This document shows, in pieces, positions 1 through 10,378 of a DNA stretch of 64,000 nucleotides (its first letter is position 1; each line of letters begins with the position of its first letter). Source of the stretch: Micractinium sp. NFX-FRZ (lineage: Eukaryota > Chlorophyta > Trebouxiophyceae > Chlorellales > Chlorellaceae). The notes under the pieces were generated by a model. It had not been told where the DNA came from and made no database searches. It saw nothing but the letters and a program-made list of their open reading frames with translations. The stretch is from NCBI GenBank assembly GCA_029339195.1, contig JAPTJF010000032.1, forward strand, positions 62,001 to 126,000. Reading direction: 5' to 3'. A program made the translations under genes and the position numbers.

Positions 1-161
1 GTGTTGCAGGGGAGGCTGCATGTGGGAGGGTGGGGGAAGCTTTATGGGGAAGATGCGGGGACATGCGCACCCCCACTCCTCCAGCCGCCCACCTCTTTTC
101 CCGCTTTCCTCGCTTTCTTCCCACCCCCTCCCACCCGCCCGCCCATCCTTCCCCCCCACAG
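1..161 (+). other. Intron of the PPR-SMR-cyclin gene (5' part off window)
   Basis: No credible coding sequence is visible. The segment ends in a long pyrimidine tract and an AG at 160-161, directly before an exon that opens in a PPR motif. The start of the gene therefore lies left of the window. Confidence 0.7.
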
Positions 162-3100
162 GGCTGCACCCCCGAGCCCCGCACCTACAACACAATCATC
201 TCCGCCTGCGCCAAGGCAGGCCAGCCGGACGCCGCCCGGGGGGTGTACGACCGCATGCTCACCGACGGCGTGCAGCCCACGGGCACGACCTACACAAGCC
301 TCATCAGCGCCTATGGCAAGGCCGGCCAGGTGGAGGAGGCGGTGCGCATCTATCAGGTGTGCCCTGTTGAATGGAAAGTGAGACAGGCCCCATGTGCGAT
401 TTGTACGGCACTCAATCCCATCATCAATCCCCAGATCAGACGGTGTGCTGCTGGCGTGATAGGGCGGTGGCGGGCGGGGCAGGCCTTGCTGCCGTGCACT
501 CAACCTCGTCTCACTTCCTGGCCCCTCCCTCCGGGCCCACGCTCCCCGCAGGACATGGCGGCCCGCGGCTGCGAGCGCAACGTCATCACATACGGCTCCC
601 TCATCTCCGCTGCCGAGCGCGGCGGGAGGTGCGACGTGGCGCTGCAGCTGTGGGAGGAGATGCGGCGCGCGGGGTGCCGCCCCAACGTGGTGAGTGCGTG
701 GGGTGGACCATCCTTCTATGCTCAAGCTGCCGGCTCTACGGCTGTGTGTGCTTCCTTGTTCAGGAGTCTCTGGTATTACTATGAAGTTCTTCGGCGAGGC
801 AGAGTTGAACTTACTTGGAGGGTGCACTGGTGCCTTGCGGGGGCAGCCGTCCCTCACACTGCGCACTCATCGGCGGCGGCTGCGCCACCCACCCATCTGA
901 CCGCTGTCACCATTCTCCCTGCTGCTCATAGGTCACCTTCAACGGACTCATTGGGGCCTGTGCGCAGGGTGAGTGGGCATGGCGGGCTGCCTTCCGGGGC
1001 AGGTGGAGTGCCCGTGGGCGCGGCGGAGTCCCGACACTTGGCGGCCTGCATTGCCTGCCTGCCCACCCTCCCGCTTCTCCTCTCCGCCCCTCACTACCAT
1101 CCCTCCATTCTCACCCTCCCAACCCCTTCCGCCCTGCAGCCGGCATGTGGGCCAAGGCAGCCGAAGTCTTCGACTCCATGCAGGGCTCCGGCTGCCGCCC
1201 CGACGCCGTCACCTATTCCGTCCTCATCTCCGCCTACGAGCGCGGCGGCCAGTGGCGCCGCTGCCTGCAGGCTTTTGAGCGCATGCAGCAGCAGGGCTTC
1301 CGCCCCGACGCCTGCGTGTACAATGCCGTGCTGGATGCCCTGGTGGGCTCGGGCCTGGTGGCTGCCCTGGCAAAGGCGGCGCAGCTGAGCGGCGCGGTGA
1401 GTGTGCCGTGGAGCGCATGCTGTGGTCCCCTGCTTCGGTCCCCTGCTGCAGTCCCCTGCTGTGGTCCCCTGCTGTGGTCCTCAGGCTTTAGCTGCTTGCA
1501 ATCATCCTGGCCTCCCAGGGGCTGCACTCTCCACATCCTCCTCTCCTCGCACGCCGCTTGCGACGCCCTCTCACCTGCTCCCCCCCGCTGCCACCCCGCT
1601 GCCGCAGGCACACCGCCAGGGCCACCTGCGCCTCACCGCACTGTCCAGCAGCGAGTCCACCGCCACCGCCTACTCCTATGGCGCCGCCCTTATGGTCACG
1701 CTGCGCTGGCTGGCGGAGATGAGGTGGGCAAGGGGGTGTGGTGTATTTGTTTCCTTTTCAGCAGGTAGCTGTTTGGGGTGGAGGGGCAGTGGCCTGGCTT
1801 GATGGGAGGTTGACACAGGGGATGCTAGAGGATGGGAGGTTGACACAGGGGCGGCAGGCACAGCATGCACAGCCAGGCCAGCAGGGCGCACCTGACGCCG
1901 TGCCACACGGCTAAAACCGCACGCGTGTGTGGGCCACGCATCACCGTGGCAACGCCTCACCTGCCCGCCCGCCTGCAGGGACGCGCCCCCCACAACCATG
2001 GCCTTTGCCTCCGCTGCCAGCGGCGCGCGGCTGGGCCAGCCAGCGCAGCACGTCAGCCTGCTGCTCACCCGCGGCAAGCACTGCCGTGGCGACCACTCGT
2101 TTGCGCCGGTGCAGCAGGCGCTGACTGCCTGCTTCGAGGCCTTCTCAGCGCCCGTCACAGTCGAGCAGCGCAACCAGGGGATGGCCCTCTCTGCCGACGC
2201 TCTGTCCCTCACCTCTTGGCTGTCGTCCCCCAGCGCCGCCGCGCTCCTGTCCCCTCTGGGCGGCAACGCCGCTGGCGCCGGCGCCAGCGGCGCCGGCGCC
2301 CTGCCACCTGTCCTCTCCTCCGCCCTGCTGGCGGATGACGTGGCAGCGGACATGCAGTGCAGCAAGGCGTTTGCAGCCGTGCTGGAGTTTGAGGCAGCCC
2401 ATGCGGTGAACGGGGCGGCGCTGGCGGGGTCGCCGCGTGCGGCGGCGCTCCGCCAGCAGCTGGCCTCACACCTGGTCGTCCTCTCCCACAGCCTGGGCGT
2501 GCAGGTGCGCGGGGAAGGCGGCAGAGGCAGGGCGGGGCCAGGGGCAGCGGGCGAGAGGGCACGCGTGCAGGCAGGGGCGACGAGAGAAGCGGGGGTCGCC
2601 CTCATCAGGGCAGGCGGGCGGCAGGCTTCTGGGAGGGGCGAGCAAGCACACACTCAGGCTCCTGGCTGCCTCCTTGGCCAGCCCTTGTCACACTTTTTAA
2701 CCCCTCTCTCACTGCTACTCACCCTCTGAGTCTGCCCCTCTCAAACCTCTACAGGAGGAGACGACGCTGGATGCCGTCCAGCTGTGCGACTGGGCCCTCT
2801 CCTCTGGAGTGGCCATGGAGGCGGGGCTGGCGCCGCTTTACGCCGCCGCCATGCTGCTGCTCTGCTGCCGCCAATGTGAGTGCCAGCGAGGCGTGTGCGA
2901 AGGCAGGGCTGCTGGTGCAGCAGCAGGACGCGGGCTGCCTGGGCGCACTCGATTGATCTGCCCGCCCTGCACTGTGTGCCTTCTGCCCCTGGCCTTGGGA
3001 AGCGGCGACCTCGCCTCGCTCCCTCGCCTGCCGTGTCACCACCCTCCTTCCCCTGCCTCCCTCTCTTCTCCCGCCCCCTCCCCCTCTGCAGCCGGCGAGG

Positions 3101-3823
3101 CATCCCAGGTGCTGGGGAACGAGGTGGCACTGGCCCAGCTCACCGGCCTGCCGCTGTCCACCGTCCTGGAGGCGGAGGCCCACCTGTCGGCAGCGCTGGG
3201 CGGCGACACGGGCGCGGTGTCGGCGCTGCGCGTGCTGCAGCTCTACCTGGAGCGCCTGGGCTGCAACCTGCTGGTGAGGGAGATGGGGGGAAGCTAGGCA
3301 GCCAGGGAGGGAGGCTGGGAGGCACCGGTGGGAAGAAAGGCGGCTGCATGTTGGTGGCGGGCGGCCTGCAGGCCGCCGCATGCTCGCGTCCGGCCCAGGG
3401 TGCCGCGCAGGCGGCACGTGTGCGGCACGACGGCCACCCACGGCGGCCACTCTCCGCCCGCTCAGCCGCGCGCCGTCTCACTGGCAGCACCCACCTCGCG
3501 CTGTGCCCTGTTTAATCCATCCCTCCTCCTGCCTCCCTCTTCCCTCCCTCCCACAGGCCCTGGAGAAGTGCCAACTCATGCAAGTCATGGCCCTGTCAGC
3601 AGTGGATCTTGTGCGCAAGGCCGCCCTCAACCCCGCCCTGGCGCACTTCCGCCCCTCTCTGGTGGCTGCGGCCTGCCTGCTGCGCGCGCGGCAGACGCTG
3701 GGGCTGGCGCCCGCCTGGCCGCGCACGCTGCAGAGCATGACGGCGTACCAGCCCGGCCCAGAGGGGCAGCTGCAGCAGTGCCTGGAAGTCATGTCACTGC
3801 TGGGCATCACCTGCGCAGCCTGA
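162..3823 (+). CDS. PPR-SMR protein with C-terminal cyclin-like domain (5'-partial)
   Basis: Exons read as 162-356, 552-689, 932-968, 1140-1396, 1608-1723, 1979-2504, 2755-2875, 3092-3273 and 3557-3823 (TGA). All phases join, giving 612 visible residues. Residues 1-209 hold about six pentatricopeptide repeats, with motifs such as TYNTIISACAKAGQ and TYTSLISAYGKAGQ. Residues about 210-320 resemble a degenerate SMR domain: a helix ending in TLRWLAEMR, then LLTRGKHCRG in place of the usual TGxGxHS loop. Residues about 420-612 look like a cyclin fold: an LQLYLERLGC helix, then FRPSLVAAACLLRARQTLG and SMTAYQP, close to the cyclin C-terminal box. PPR proteins bind organelle RNA, and SMR domains occur in plant GUN1 and pTAC2. 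A transit peptide, if present, lies off-window. The organelle RNA role is inferred. The PPR call is firm, SMR is probable and the cyclin call is moderate. Confidence 0.85.
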
Positions 3824-3842
3824 TCTGCTGTCGCCACAGCCG

Positions 3843-4069
3843 CCCAGGCGTTGCCGGCATAACGCAGGCATCGCCGGCGCAGCGAGCGGGGGCACAGCTT
3901 TGCAGCTAGGATGTTCAGCCGCCCAAACCCACCTAGGCACTGCCTGCGCAGCTGCCACGTTCCACCCAGGCATTTGCCTGCGCAACCAAGTGTCGTTGTT
4001 ACACTCCACCCAGGCATTTGCCTGGCGGCCTAGTCTTGCCATTATAATCCAGGCATGGCCTGCACAGCC
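3843..4069. repeat. Six copies of an imperfect palindrome, core CAGGCATTTGCCTG
   Basis: Copies begin near 3843, 3862, 3931, 3965, 4009 and 4048. The best two are CCCAGGCATTTGCCTG at 3965 and 4009. The core is an inverted repeat (CAGGCA, TT, TGCCTG), often followed by CGCAGC. Spacing is irregular (19-69 nt). The copies lie just downstream of the PPR stop codon, so they may be stem-loops in its 3'UTR. Confidence 0.7.
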
Positions 4070-5003
4070 TGAGCCCTGCTCTGCGTTGCTGCTGGCTGCC
4101 AGCCCTGCCCGAGTTCTTACATTTCACAGGAGAGCCATGCAGCGGCCTGCTGTGCGCGCTGAGCGCCGCAGCACCGCGCCGCCTGTGCTGCGCTTGCAAT
4201 TCTCACAGCGCAGCGCAGCCCCCCCACCCCGCGCCTGCTGGCGTGCAGCCAGCACTGCTGGCCGGCCCACTTTCATGTTGGTCATTCATCGCCCCCTCGC
4301 ACGCTGATCTCGCCCTCCACCCTCCAGCTGCAAGCATTTGTGCACAGGCGGGGCGGTTGGCCAGCTTTGGCCATTCATCCTCAAGTCGACCGTATCCTCT
4401 GCTCCCACCCCTGCGTCCGCCCTCTTGTCCCCCTACTCCCCACCCCCTGCGCCGCCCTCTTGTCCCCCTACTCCCCACCCCACCCCACCCTTTTCAGTGT
4501 CCCGCCATCAACCCAACCAACTCTTGAAGAAAACCCAAAACCCAAGGCCCGTCCGATTCCTCCCTTCAGACCCCGATTTGTCACCCGGCAACGCCGCTGG
4601 CCGGCAGGCTCAGCTACACTAAGCTTGCCAGCGGCGCTGGTTGCTGACTGGGTCTTTTGTTGTTGCGCCACGCCTCGCCCATAGTGCCGTCGTCGTCGCC
4701 ACGCCACACCCATCTCGGCACCCCACATGCCCGCCCCGCCACCCTCCCTTTTTGGTCCCCTGCCCCGCAACGCCATGCATGCATGCTCAGCATAGACGGT
4801 GTGGTCTGCACCCCCACCCCACCGACAGCTTTTGGCAAGGCCCCAGCACAGCAGTGCTTTGCAGCCCCCTGTCTCCCCGCCTGACGAGGTATTCGTCTGT
4901 CTGTGCCTGTACACGCATACCGTCCCCCTTTTTTCTGCCCACAGCTATGTTTACCCTTTGAGATTTTCCGAGTCGGAAGCAGTCAGAGCTGCTGGAATGC
5001 ATT

Positions 5004-5008
5004 TGTAA
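5004..5008 (+). terminator. TGTAA polyadenylation-type signal
   Basis: TGTAA is the usual poly(A) signal of green algae. This is the first one on the + strand after the PPR gene, 1.18 kb past its stop codon, so assignment to that gene is uncertain. Confidence 0.35.
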
Positions 5009-5176
5009 CTATGTGAGAGAGGGCGCAGCTGGCAGCGCAAGCAAGCAGTTGGGTGCAAGTTGGGTGTATGCAGAGGGCGGGGTGGGAGGCTGGAAAGTGC
5101 TCACGCTCAGCATGTCGGGAGTCAGCTCGCCTCTGCTCTTCTTCTCGATTGTAGCAGGTGCATGTGAACCGACACA

Positions 5177-6098
5177 ATGCGTCCCCTCACGGCTGGGGCC
5201 CTGCTTGTGACGCTGCTGCTGACCTGCGGTTCAAACGTTTGCTGGGCAGCTAGACCTGGCGGCTTCTCCGAGCGTCTGTCCCACAGCCTGCTGAACAGCC
5301 ACGTGAAGGCGAGAGAGCAGCGAAGCACTGCCTGCCCCCATCTGCCTGCCGCCACCGCCGCCGCACCCGCTTGCCAGCGCAGCAGCCTGGCCAGCCCTTC
5401 ACACTGACCTCCTTCCTCCCCACTAGCTCCCCCTGCAGGCTGCTGCAGAGGCAATGACACTGGCCCTGCGGGTGCGCGGCGCGCAGGAGCGTGCCGTCTC
5501 CGACGCGCTCGCCGCTGCTTTCCTTGCGGGCGGGGCTGCGCCCGCCGCAGCCGCCGCATCTCTCGCAAGCTTCCTGGGGCGGGAGCGCCGCGGCAGCTCC
5601 GCAGCTCTGAGCACCGCCTTCGAGTCGGCACTGCTCAAGGTGCTGCCGCGCAACGCCACGGCAGCGGCGGCTGCGCTGGCAGAGGGGCTCACCAGCCAGG
5701 ACGCTCAGCTGGAGCGGGGGAGTGCGCGCGCCCTGCGCCACGTGCGCGAGCGCGCCGGCTGCCCTGGGCTGCTGGCGCTCCTGCAAGGTGTGTTGTGCTG
5801 CCTGTCTGCCTCCCACCTGCTGCTGTGGTCCTCAGCTTACGCCTGCAGACACCCACACTGGTCAGTCTGGCATCACCAGCTCACCTGCACGTGCCCGCTT
5901 GCCTCCCTGCCCGCCCTGTCGGTCCGCCTCCTGAGCCGCCCCCTGCTTTCACACCTGCCTCACCCGCCCTGTGCAGATGCGCGCCAGCAGGTGGCAGGTC
6001 TGGGCGGCAGCGCAGACGTGCACCAGTTTGAGTCCCATGCAGCCGCCAGCACGGTGGCATGCCGCAAGCCGAGCCAGTCGATGGGCGGCAGCATGTGA
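5177..6098 (+). CDS. Small secreted alanine-rich protein, function unknown
   Basis: Exons 5177-5302, 5439-5787 and 5977-6098 join in phase to 198 residues. The first 25 residues form a clear signal peptide: a short positive start, a LLVTLLLTC hydrophobic core, then a small-residue cleavage region before ARPGG. The mature part is rich in Ala and Leu and looks helical (runs such as AAALAEGLTSQDAQLERG). It has one NAT sequon and no domain I recognise. The start was chosen because it is the only ATG giving the signal peptide. A secreted or vacuolar product is inferred. The next gene to the right converges on it. Confidence 0.65.
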
Positions 6099-6714
6099 AG
6101 CCTGCCGGCTGGCAGCATGACATGGCCAAGGATCAGAGGGAGGTAGCTGGCTCTAAGCCCCATTTGAGGACACAGGCCCTCAGGAGGCGGGCTGAGCCCA
6201 CGTCACCTGGCCACGGCACGTGCCATGGCTGTGCTGGGCATGCCGTGGTCACGTACCACCCTGCTGTGCACGTCTTCCCGAGGCACGCTTGCATAAATAC
6301 ACCTCTCAGACTGCCGGTGCTTGACAAGGCATTGGTGACTTGCTGCAGACTGGTAATACTGTTTTCAAACAAGATGCATCAAGGGGACCATCAGAGAGCC
6401 AGCTGACAACTGAAGGGCCGGATGGGGGGTGCTCAGCAGGGGTGCCGTTGGGGCGGGGGCACTCGACCCTGGCTGTGCCCTGTCGCCATGCTGTTGTTGA
6501 CCAGCCCGCATCGTGCCGCACTGCCGCCTTGTAGCTGCACCCACGCTTAGCCCCATTGCAACCCGTGGCGCCACACAGCTTGCCACACTGCACCCCGTGC
6601 AAGTGGCAGCATGCGCCGCGACACCGCCTGCACAGCTGGCAGCAGGAGGGCTCCTGCCCATGCATGAAGACCGACCTTCTCAAACCATCTGCCCCGTCAG
6701 AGCTCATGCCTTAG
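6099..6714. other. Convergent intergenic region
   Basis: This lies between the stop codons of a + strand gene and a - strand gene, so it should be mostly 3'UTR. No TGTAA on either strand and no coding signal is evident. It is also where the missing last exon of the neighbouring truncated paralogue would be expected; I find no trace of it. Confidence 0.5.
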
Positions 6715-7970
6715 TCAGTACCCATAATCAGTGATCGGCTTCCTGGGGGTCAGCCAGTAGCCCAGTGCTGCCGCTGCTTCTGGAGGCAGCGGCTCGGCGG
6801 GGGTGCTGTCTGGCAGGGGCAGCGTGTCGACTGGCACGTTCTGTGGCTGCGCGTCGGCCTCGCTGTCTGCTTGCCACAGGTAGTCCCTGCAGCCATGAGG
6901 GCGGGGAGGTGAGCAGGCAGGCAGGCAGGCAGGCAGCATGGGTGCGATCCTGCCTGCCGTGAAAGCACGCCATGGATGGCAAGGGGAGATGCAGAAGGGT
7001 GCACATTCCATTATGGGAGGAGCAGCAGCATGCCAGCATCCCACAAGATTCACAGCTGCCTGCGCAACTGCTGCTTGCGCAATGGGTACGTAACCAAGCT
7101 AGTGCTGCTCAGAGGCACCCCTCGCGCGCACCCCGACCCTGCGCAATACGTGGGCTGGCTGTCGACATCGCCCCACTCACTGGCAGTGCAGCCAGCTGGG
7201 CGGCGCATCCCAGAGCACCACCATGCTGCCGATATGTTCCCACCTGTCAACAGTTGGTGGGAGAAGTGTGGCAAGGGAGGCAAAGAGGGTGTTCTCGGTA
7301 AGAGCTCAGGGAGGGTTGCACTGCCTGGGTTGGCTGCAGTACCATGCTGAGCACGCTGGGCATGCTGAGCCAGTCCCGTGCTGAGCAAGGGGGGAAGGGC
7401 ACACCGTACAAGAGGCGGCAACAAGGGAGGTCGGACGAAATCGAGGGCATGAGCGTGCCAGCAGGCACTTTTACCATTGAAAGGCCACGCCTTGCATCTG
7501 CTCGGCACCTCCATGTGCTTTCCTCAGCGCAGCGCATGCTGCAGAAGGTGCTCACAGCCACTTGTTGGTTGACGTGCTCCCGCCCCCGTTGGCCAGGCAG
7601 AGGAAGGGCAGGCCGTGGAAGCGCAGCAGGCCGTGCATACCCAGCTGCTCCCCGACCTGCTGAATAATCACAGAAGAAAAGAAAAAAAAAAAAAAAAAAA
7701 ACCACAAACGATGCTCATAATCGTTGTGGCAGGCAGTGCAGGGCGCAGCACTGGGGCTGCCGTTGCAGCTGCAGCCATGCCGCAGCGCTTGCCGCCATGG
7801 CCGCCGCCTCGCAGCATCGCCTCGGTCCCTCGTTGAGCGGGCTGCCCCGAACCCCTCCCCCTTACCTCGTTGGGGTCTCCCGTGTGCTTGTTGTGGCTGC
7901 GCGCAGCCTCCAGCACCTGCCTCACGTCAGCCTTGCTGCGCACCAGCACCGGCCACTCGCTGTGTCCCAT
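6715..7970 (-). CDS. Unrecognised protein, tandem copy B (C-terminally truncated)
   Basis: Exons on the minus strand are 7970-7866, 7656-7556, 7243-7181 and 6886-6715, giving 146 residues. Every exon matches copy A (8660-10378) in phase and order. Shared blocks include SEW.VLVRSK, HTGDPNEVGE, LLRFH.LPFLCL, YLWQADSEAD and WLTPRKP. I do not recognise the family. There is no signal peptide or membrane segment, and the composition suggests a soluble globular protein. In copy A a GTGAGC donor follows WLTPRKP. Here that donor is replaced by ATCACT, and the frame reads on through seven unrelated residues to a stop. The start is the ATG after which the two copies align; upstream of it their frames differ. 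It may be functional or decaying. Confidence 0.6.
7682..7729 (-). repeat. 20-nt A tract next to a short hairpin, inside an intron
   Basis: On + this is 20 A residues (7682-7701) followed by an inverted repeat, CCACAAACGAT (7702-7712) with ATCGTTGTGG (7720-7729). On the coding (minus) strand it reads as a hairpin followed by T20 leading into the 3' splice site of exon 2 of copy B, so the T run can serve as its polypyrimidine tract. Confidence 0.8.
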
Positions 7971-8659
7971 GCCTGACTGCTCAGGCGGGCACGTCTGAGC
8001 TTGAAGGCGACCTTGGACCTTGGAGTGGCAGACCTCCAAACAGAGCGCAGGGCAGTCGTACGCCAGCCGCCCCGAGAGGTGCGCCGCCAATGCACCACGC
8101 TGGCGTGCAGGCACAGGGAATGGAGCTGGCATGCAACACAGCACACTTGCGGCCGGCAAGTACTTATGAAACGGCATACCTGGAAGGTTTGCAGCACCAG
8201 TGGCCAGCACTCACAGCCTCGGTGCATGGCAGATATTTGAGGTTGCCAGAACCGCTGCCGCCTCAGCACCCCTTCCCAGCCAGGCATAAGCCCCTCTGGC
8301 TGCCCTCGTGAGCATGCGCCGCCAAAGGCCCTCCCCTTTCGCTGCCCTCGTGAGCAAGCAGGTTCAGAGGACAGGAAAATCACCGGGGGCTTCTGATGGA
8401 GCTTACAGAGTGTCACATGAGCAGGGGGAAGAGGCCAGGCAGCGTCATGGTACCGCCTGGCAGCTCAGGCCCTGCCACTGCGCCGGCAAGGCAGCCAGTG
8501 CAGCGCATACCGCAGCTCCCAGCCCGGCTGCCTGCCGCTCCGCCGCTTGCTGCGGTGCTCCCTGCCTCTGCCCATGGTGCATAGAAGGGCGCCTACTGTG
8601 GCGTAGTCACACATGCTGCTGCCCCGTCTCACAGGGGGCGCCTGCTGTGGCGCCTGCAC
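7971..8659. other. Spacer between the two tandem paralogues
   Basis: This should contain the promoter of copy B and the 3'UTR of copy A. The sequence just upstream of the ATG resembles the region upstream of copy A, so the duplication included part of the promoter. A TTACA at 8403-8407 fits a minus-strand poly(A) signal for copy A. Confidence 0.5.
8403..8407 (-). terminator. TGTAA polyadenylation-type signal (minus strand)
   Basis: TTACA on +, which is TGTAA on -, 253 nt past the stop codon of copy A. Confidence 0.4.
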
Positions 8660-10378
8660 TCACACCGCCTGCCCCCTCCTGGTGTAGCTCTGCTCCATGT
8701 GCCCCGTCTGTGTGTTCCTGCTGAATGCGATGCCTGTGGCGCCTGGCATGCCCATCTCTCCGATGTCGGTCACCTGAGGCGGAGGGCAGGGGAGAGGGAG
8801 AGGGGGAGGGTGGGAGTGGGCGTTGGCGTAAGGGTGAGGCCGGGCGGCAGGCGGGCAGGGGGAGGAACAGGAGGCAGTCAGTGAAAGGATGGGCCGCAGC
8901 AGAGGTGAACGTGCACGTGGCAAATGCAGCTGATTGAGAAGGCACAACATAGGCACCACGCTCATTTTGAATGAATTGAATGAATGACAGATGCAGTACC
9001 GCTGAGTTAAATATGCAGTACCGCTCACCGGCTTCCTGGGGGTCAGCCAGTCGCCCAGCACCTCCACCGCCGCCCGCGGCAGCGGCTCGGCGGGGGTGGC
9101 GTCTGGCAGGGGCAGGGAGTCGACCGGCACGTTCTGTGGCTTTGAGTCAGCCTCGCTGTCCGCCTGCCACAGGTACTCCCTGCAGCCATGGGAGCAGGGA
9201 GGTGAGCAGGCGAATAAATTGACAGAAACACCAGGTGCAGGCAGGCGTGTGATGCGAGGCTAACAGTGAAGCAAGCAAGCATGACTGCAGGAGCCATGCA
9301 TCACTCTGCCGGGAGAAGGATGTTGGCAACAAAGGGGCCAGCCGGGGCGCCATGCGTGCGCATCTCCTCTGATGCCCTGCCAGCTCAGAGCCCGCAGCTT
9401 CAACCAATGCATCTTGCGCTGGCACGGTTATGAGGTCCCCTGCGGTAACAATGAAGCAGCCAGGCAGGCATTCCACCGAAAGACACAACCCCAGGCAGCA
9501 CAAGCAGCGGCTCGCTCACTGGCAGGCCTGCCAGCCGGGCGGCTTTGAGAGCGCCCAGAACACCACCATGTCGCCAAGGCGCTCCCAGCTGCAGTGTAAT
9601 GTGCACGAGGCAGAGGACTGGGTGAGGGCGGCGTGGAGGGCAGCATTTGCTCGGCAGGTAAGGGGGAGGGGATGGTCGAAGGGAAAGGTTGCGGGCGGGG
9701 TCGGCACGGCAGGATGAGTATGTGCAGGGAGAGCGGGGCGGTGCATGGCAGGAAGCATGCTTGTGGGCAGCAGCACGGATGCCAAAGGGAGAGGCACGTG
9801 TGCGCCGACAGCCTCGGCACACCAAGTGGGAGGGCGTGAAGCAAGCTGCCAACTCAGGCTGGCGCCCAGGCAACAGCCCCACTTGAGACTCCCACCCCTG
9901 AGCAGCTGGCGTGCAGCACTCACAGCCACTTGCTGGTCGACGTGCGCCCGCCGCCATTGTTCAGGCAGAGGAATGGAAGGTCGTGGAAGCGCAGCAGGCA
10001 GCTCATGCCAAGGCTCTCCCCAACCTGGCGCAGGGGAGGGGGATGCAGGAGCAGCGAGGGAGTCGGGCAGAGGCAGCCGGGGGGGTGACAGCCAGTGCCG
10101 CAGCGGCCGCCGGGCTGCCGCCCGGTGCAGGCAGGTGGGCGGCAGGCACCGGCACCCAGTGGCGAACCTAGGGGGAGCACCCAGCCTGCTCTGCTCCTAG
10201 TATACCAGGCAGGCACAGAGGGGAGGGCCACGCGCCCCCGGTCCGAACCTTGATTTCTGGCGCCCCTCTGTACCTCGTTGGGGTCTCCCGTGTGCTCGTT
10301 GTGGCTCTGCGCAGCCTCCAGCACCCGCCTCGCGTCCTGCTTGCTGCGCACCAGCACGCCCCACTCGCTGCGCCCCAT
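8660..10378 (-). CDS. Unrecognised protein, tandem copy A (full length)
   Basis: Exons are 10378-10274, 10024-9924, 9588-9520, 9179-9029 and 8773-8660, giving 179 residues. Exons 1-4 are colinear with copy B (6715-7970), with the same phases and similar sequence. Exon 5 is unique to this copy; it begins VTDIGEMGMPGATGIAF and carries an NTQTGHMEQSYTRR stretch. A conserved acidic/Pro block (PLPD.TPAEPLP) precedes the end of exon 4. No signal peptide, membrane segment or known catalytic motif is visible, and I cannot name the family. Conservation of all splice sites argues that the pair came from tandem duplication of a real gene rather than a chance ORF. Confidence 0.65.

Larger units (their letters stand above)
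3824..5176 (+). other. Intergenic / long 3'UTR region with palindromic repeats
   Basis: I see no gene here. It holds six dispersed copies of a short palindromic motif (3843-4069), a 36-nt direct duplication of CCGCCCTCTTGTCCCCCTAC-type sequence near 4410-4490, and a TGTAA at 5004-5008. The right part should contain the promoter of the small secreted-protein gene. Confidence 0.6.

Noticed and set aside
42..866. Long minus-strand ORF of 274 codons over the PPR gene
   Set aside because: It is antisense to clear PPR exons and crosses several introns. Such shadows are common at this GC content.
7682..7701. Poly(A) tail of a retroposed element
   Set aside because: There is no target-site duplication or element body. 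The T20 on the coding strand sits where a polypyrimidine tract is expected.
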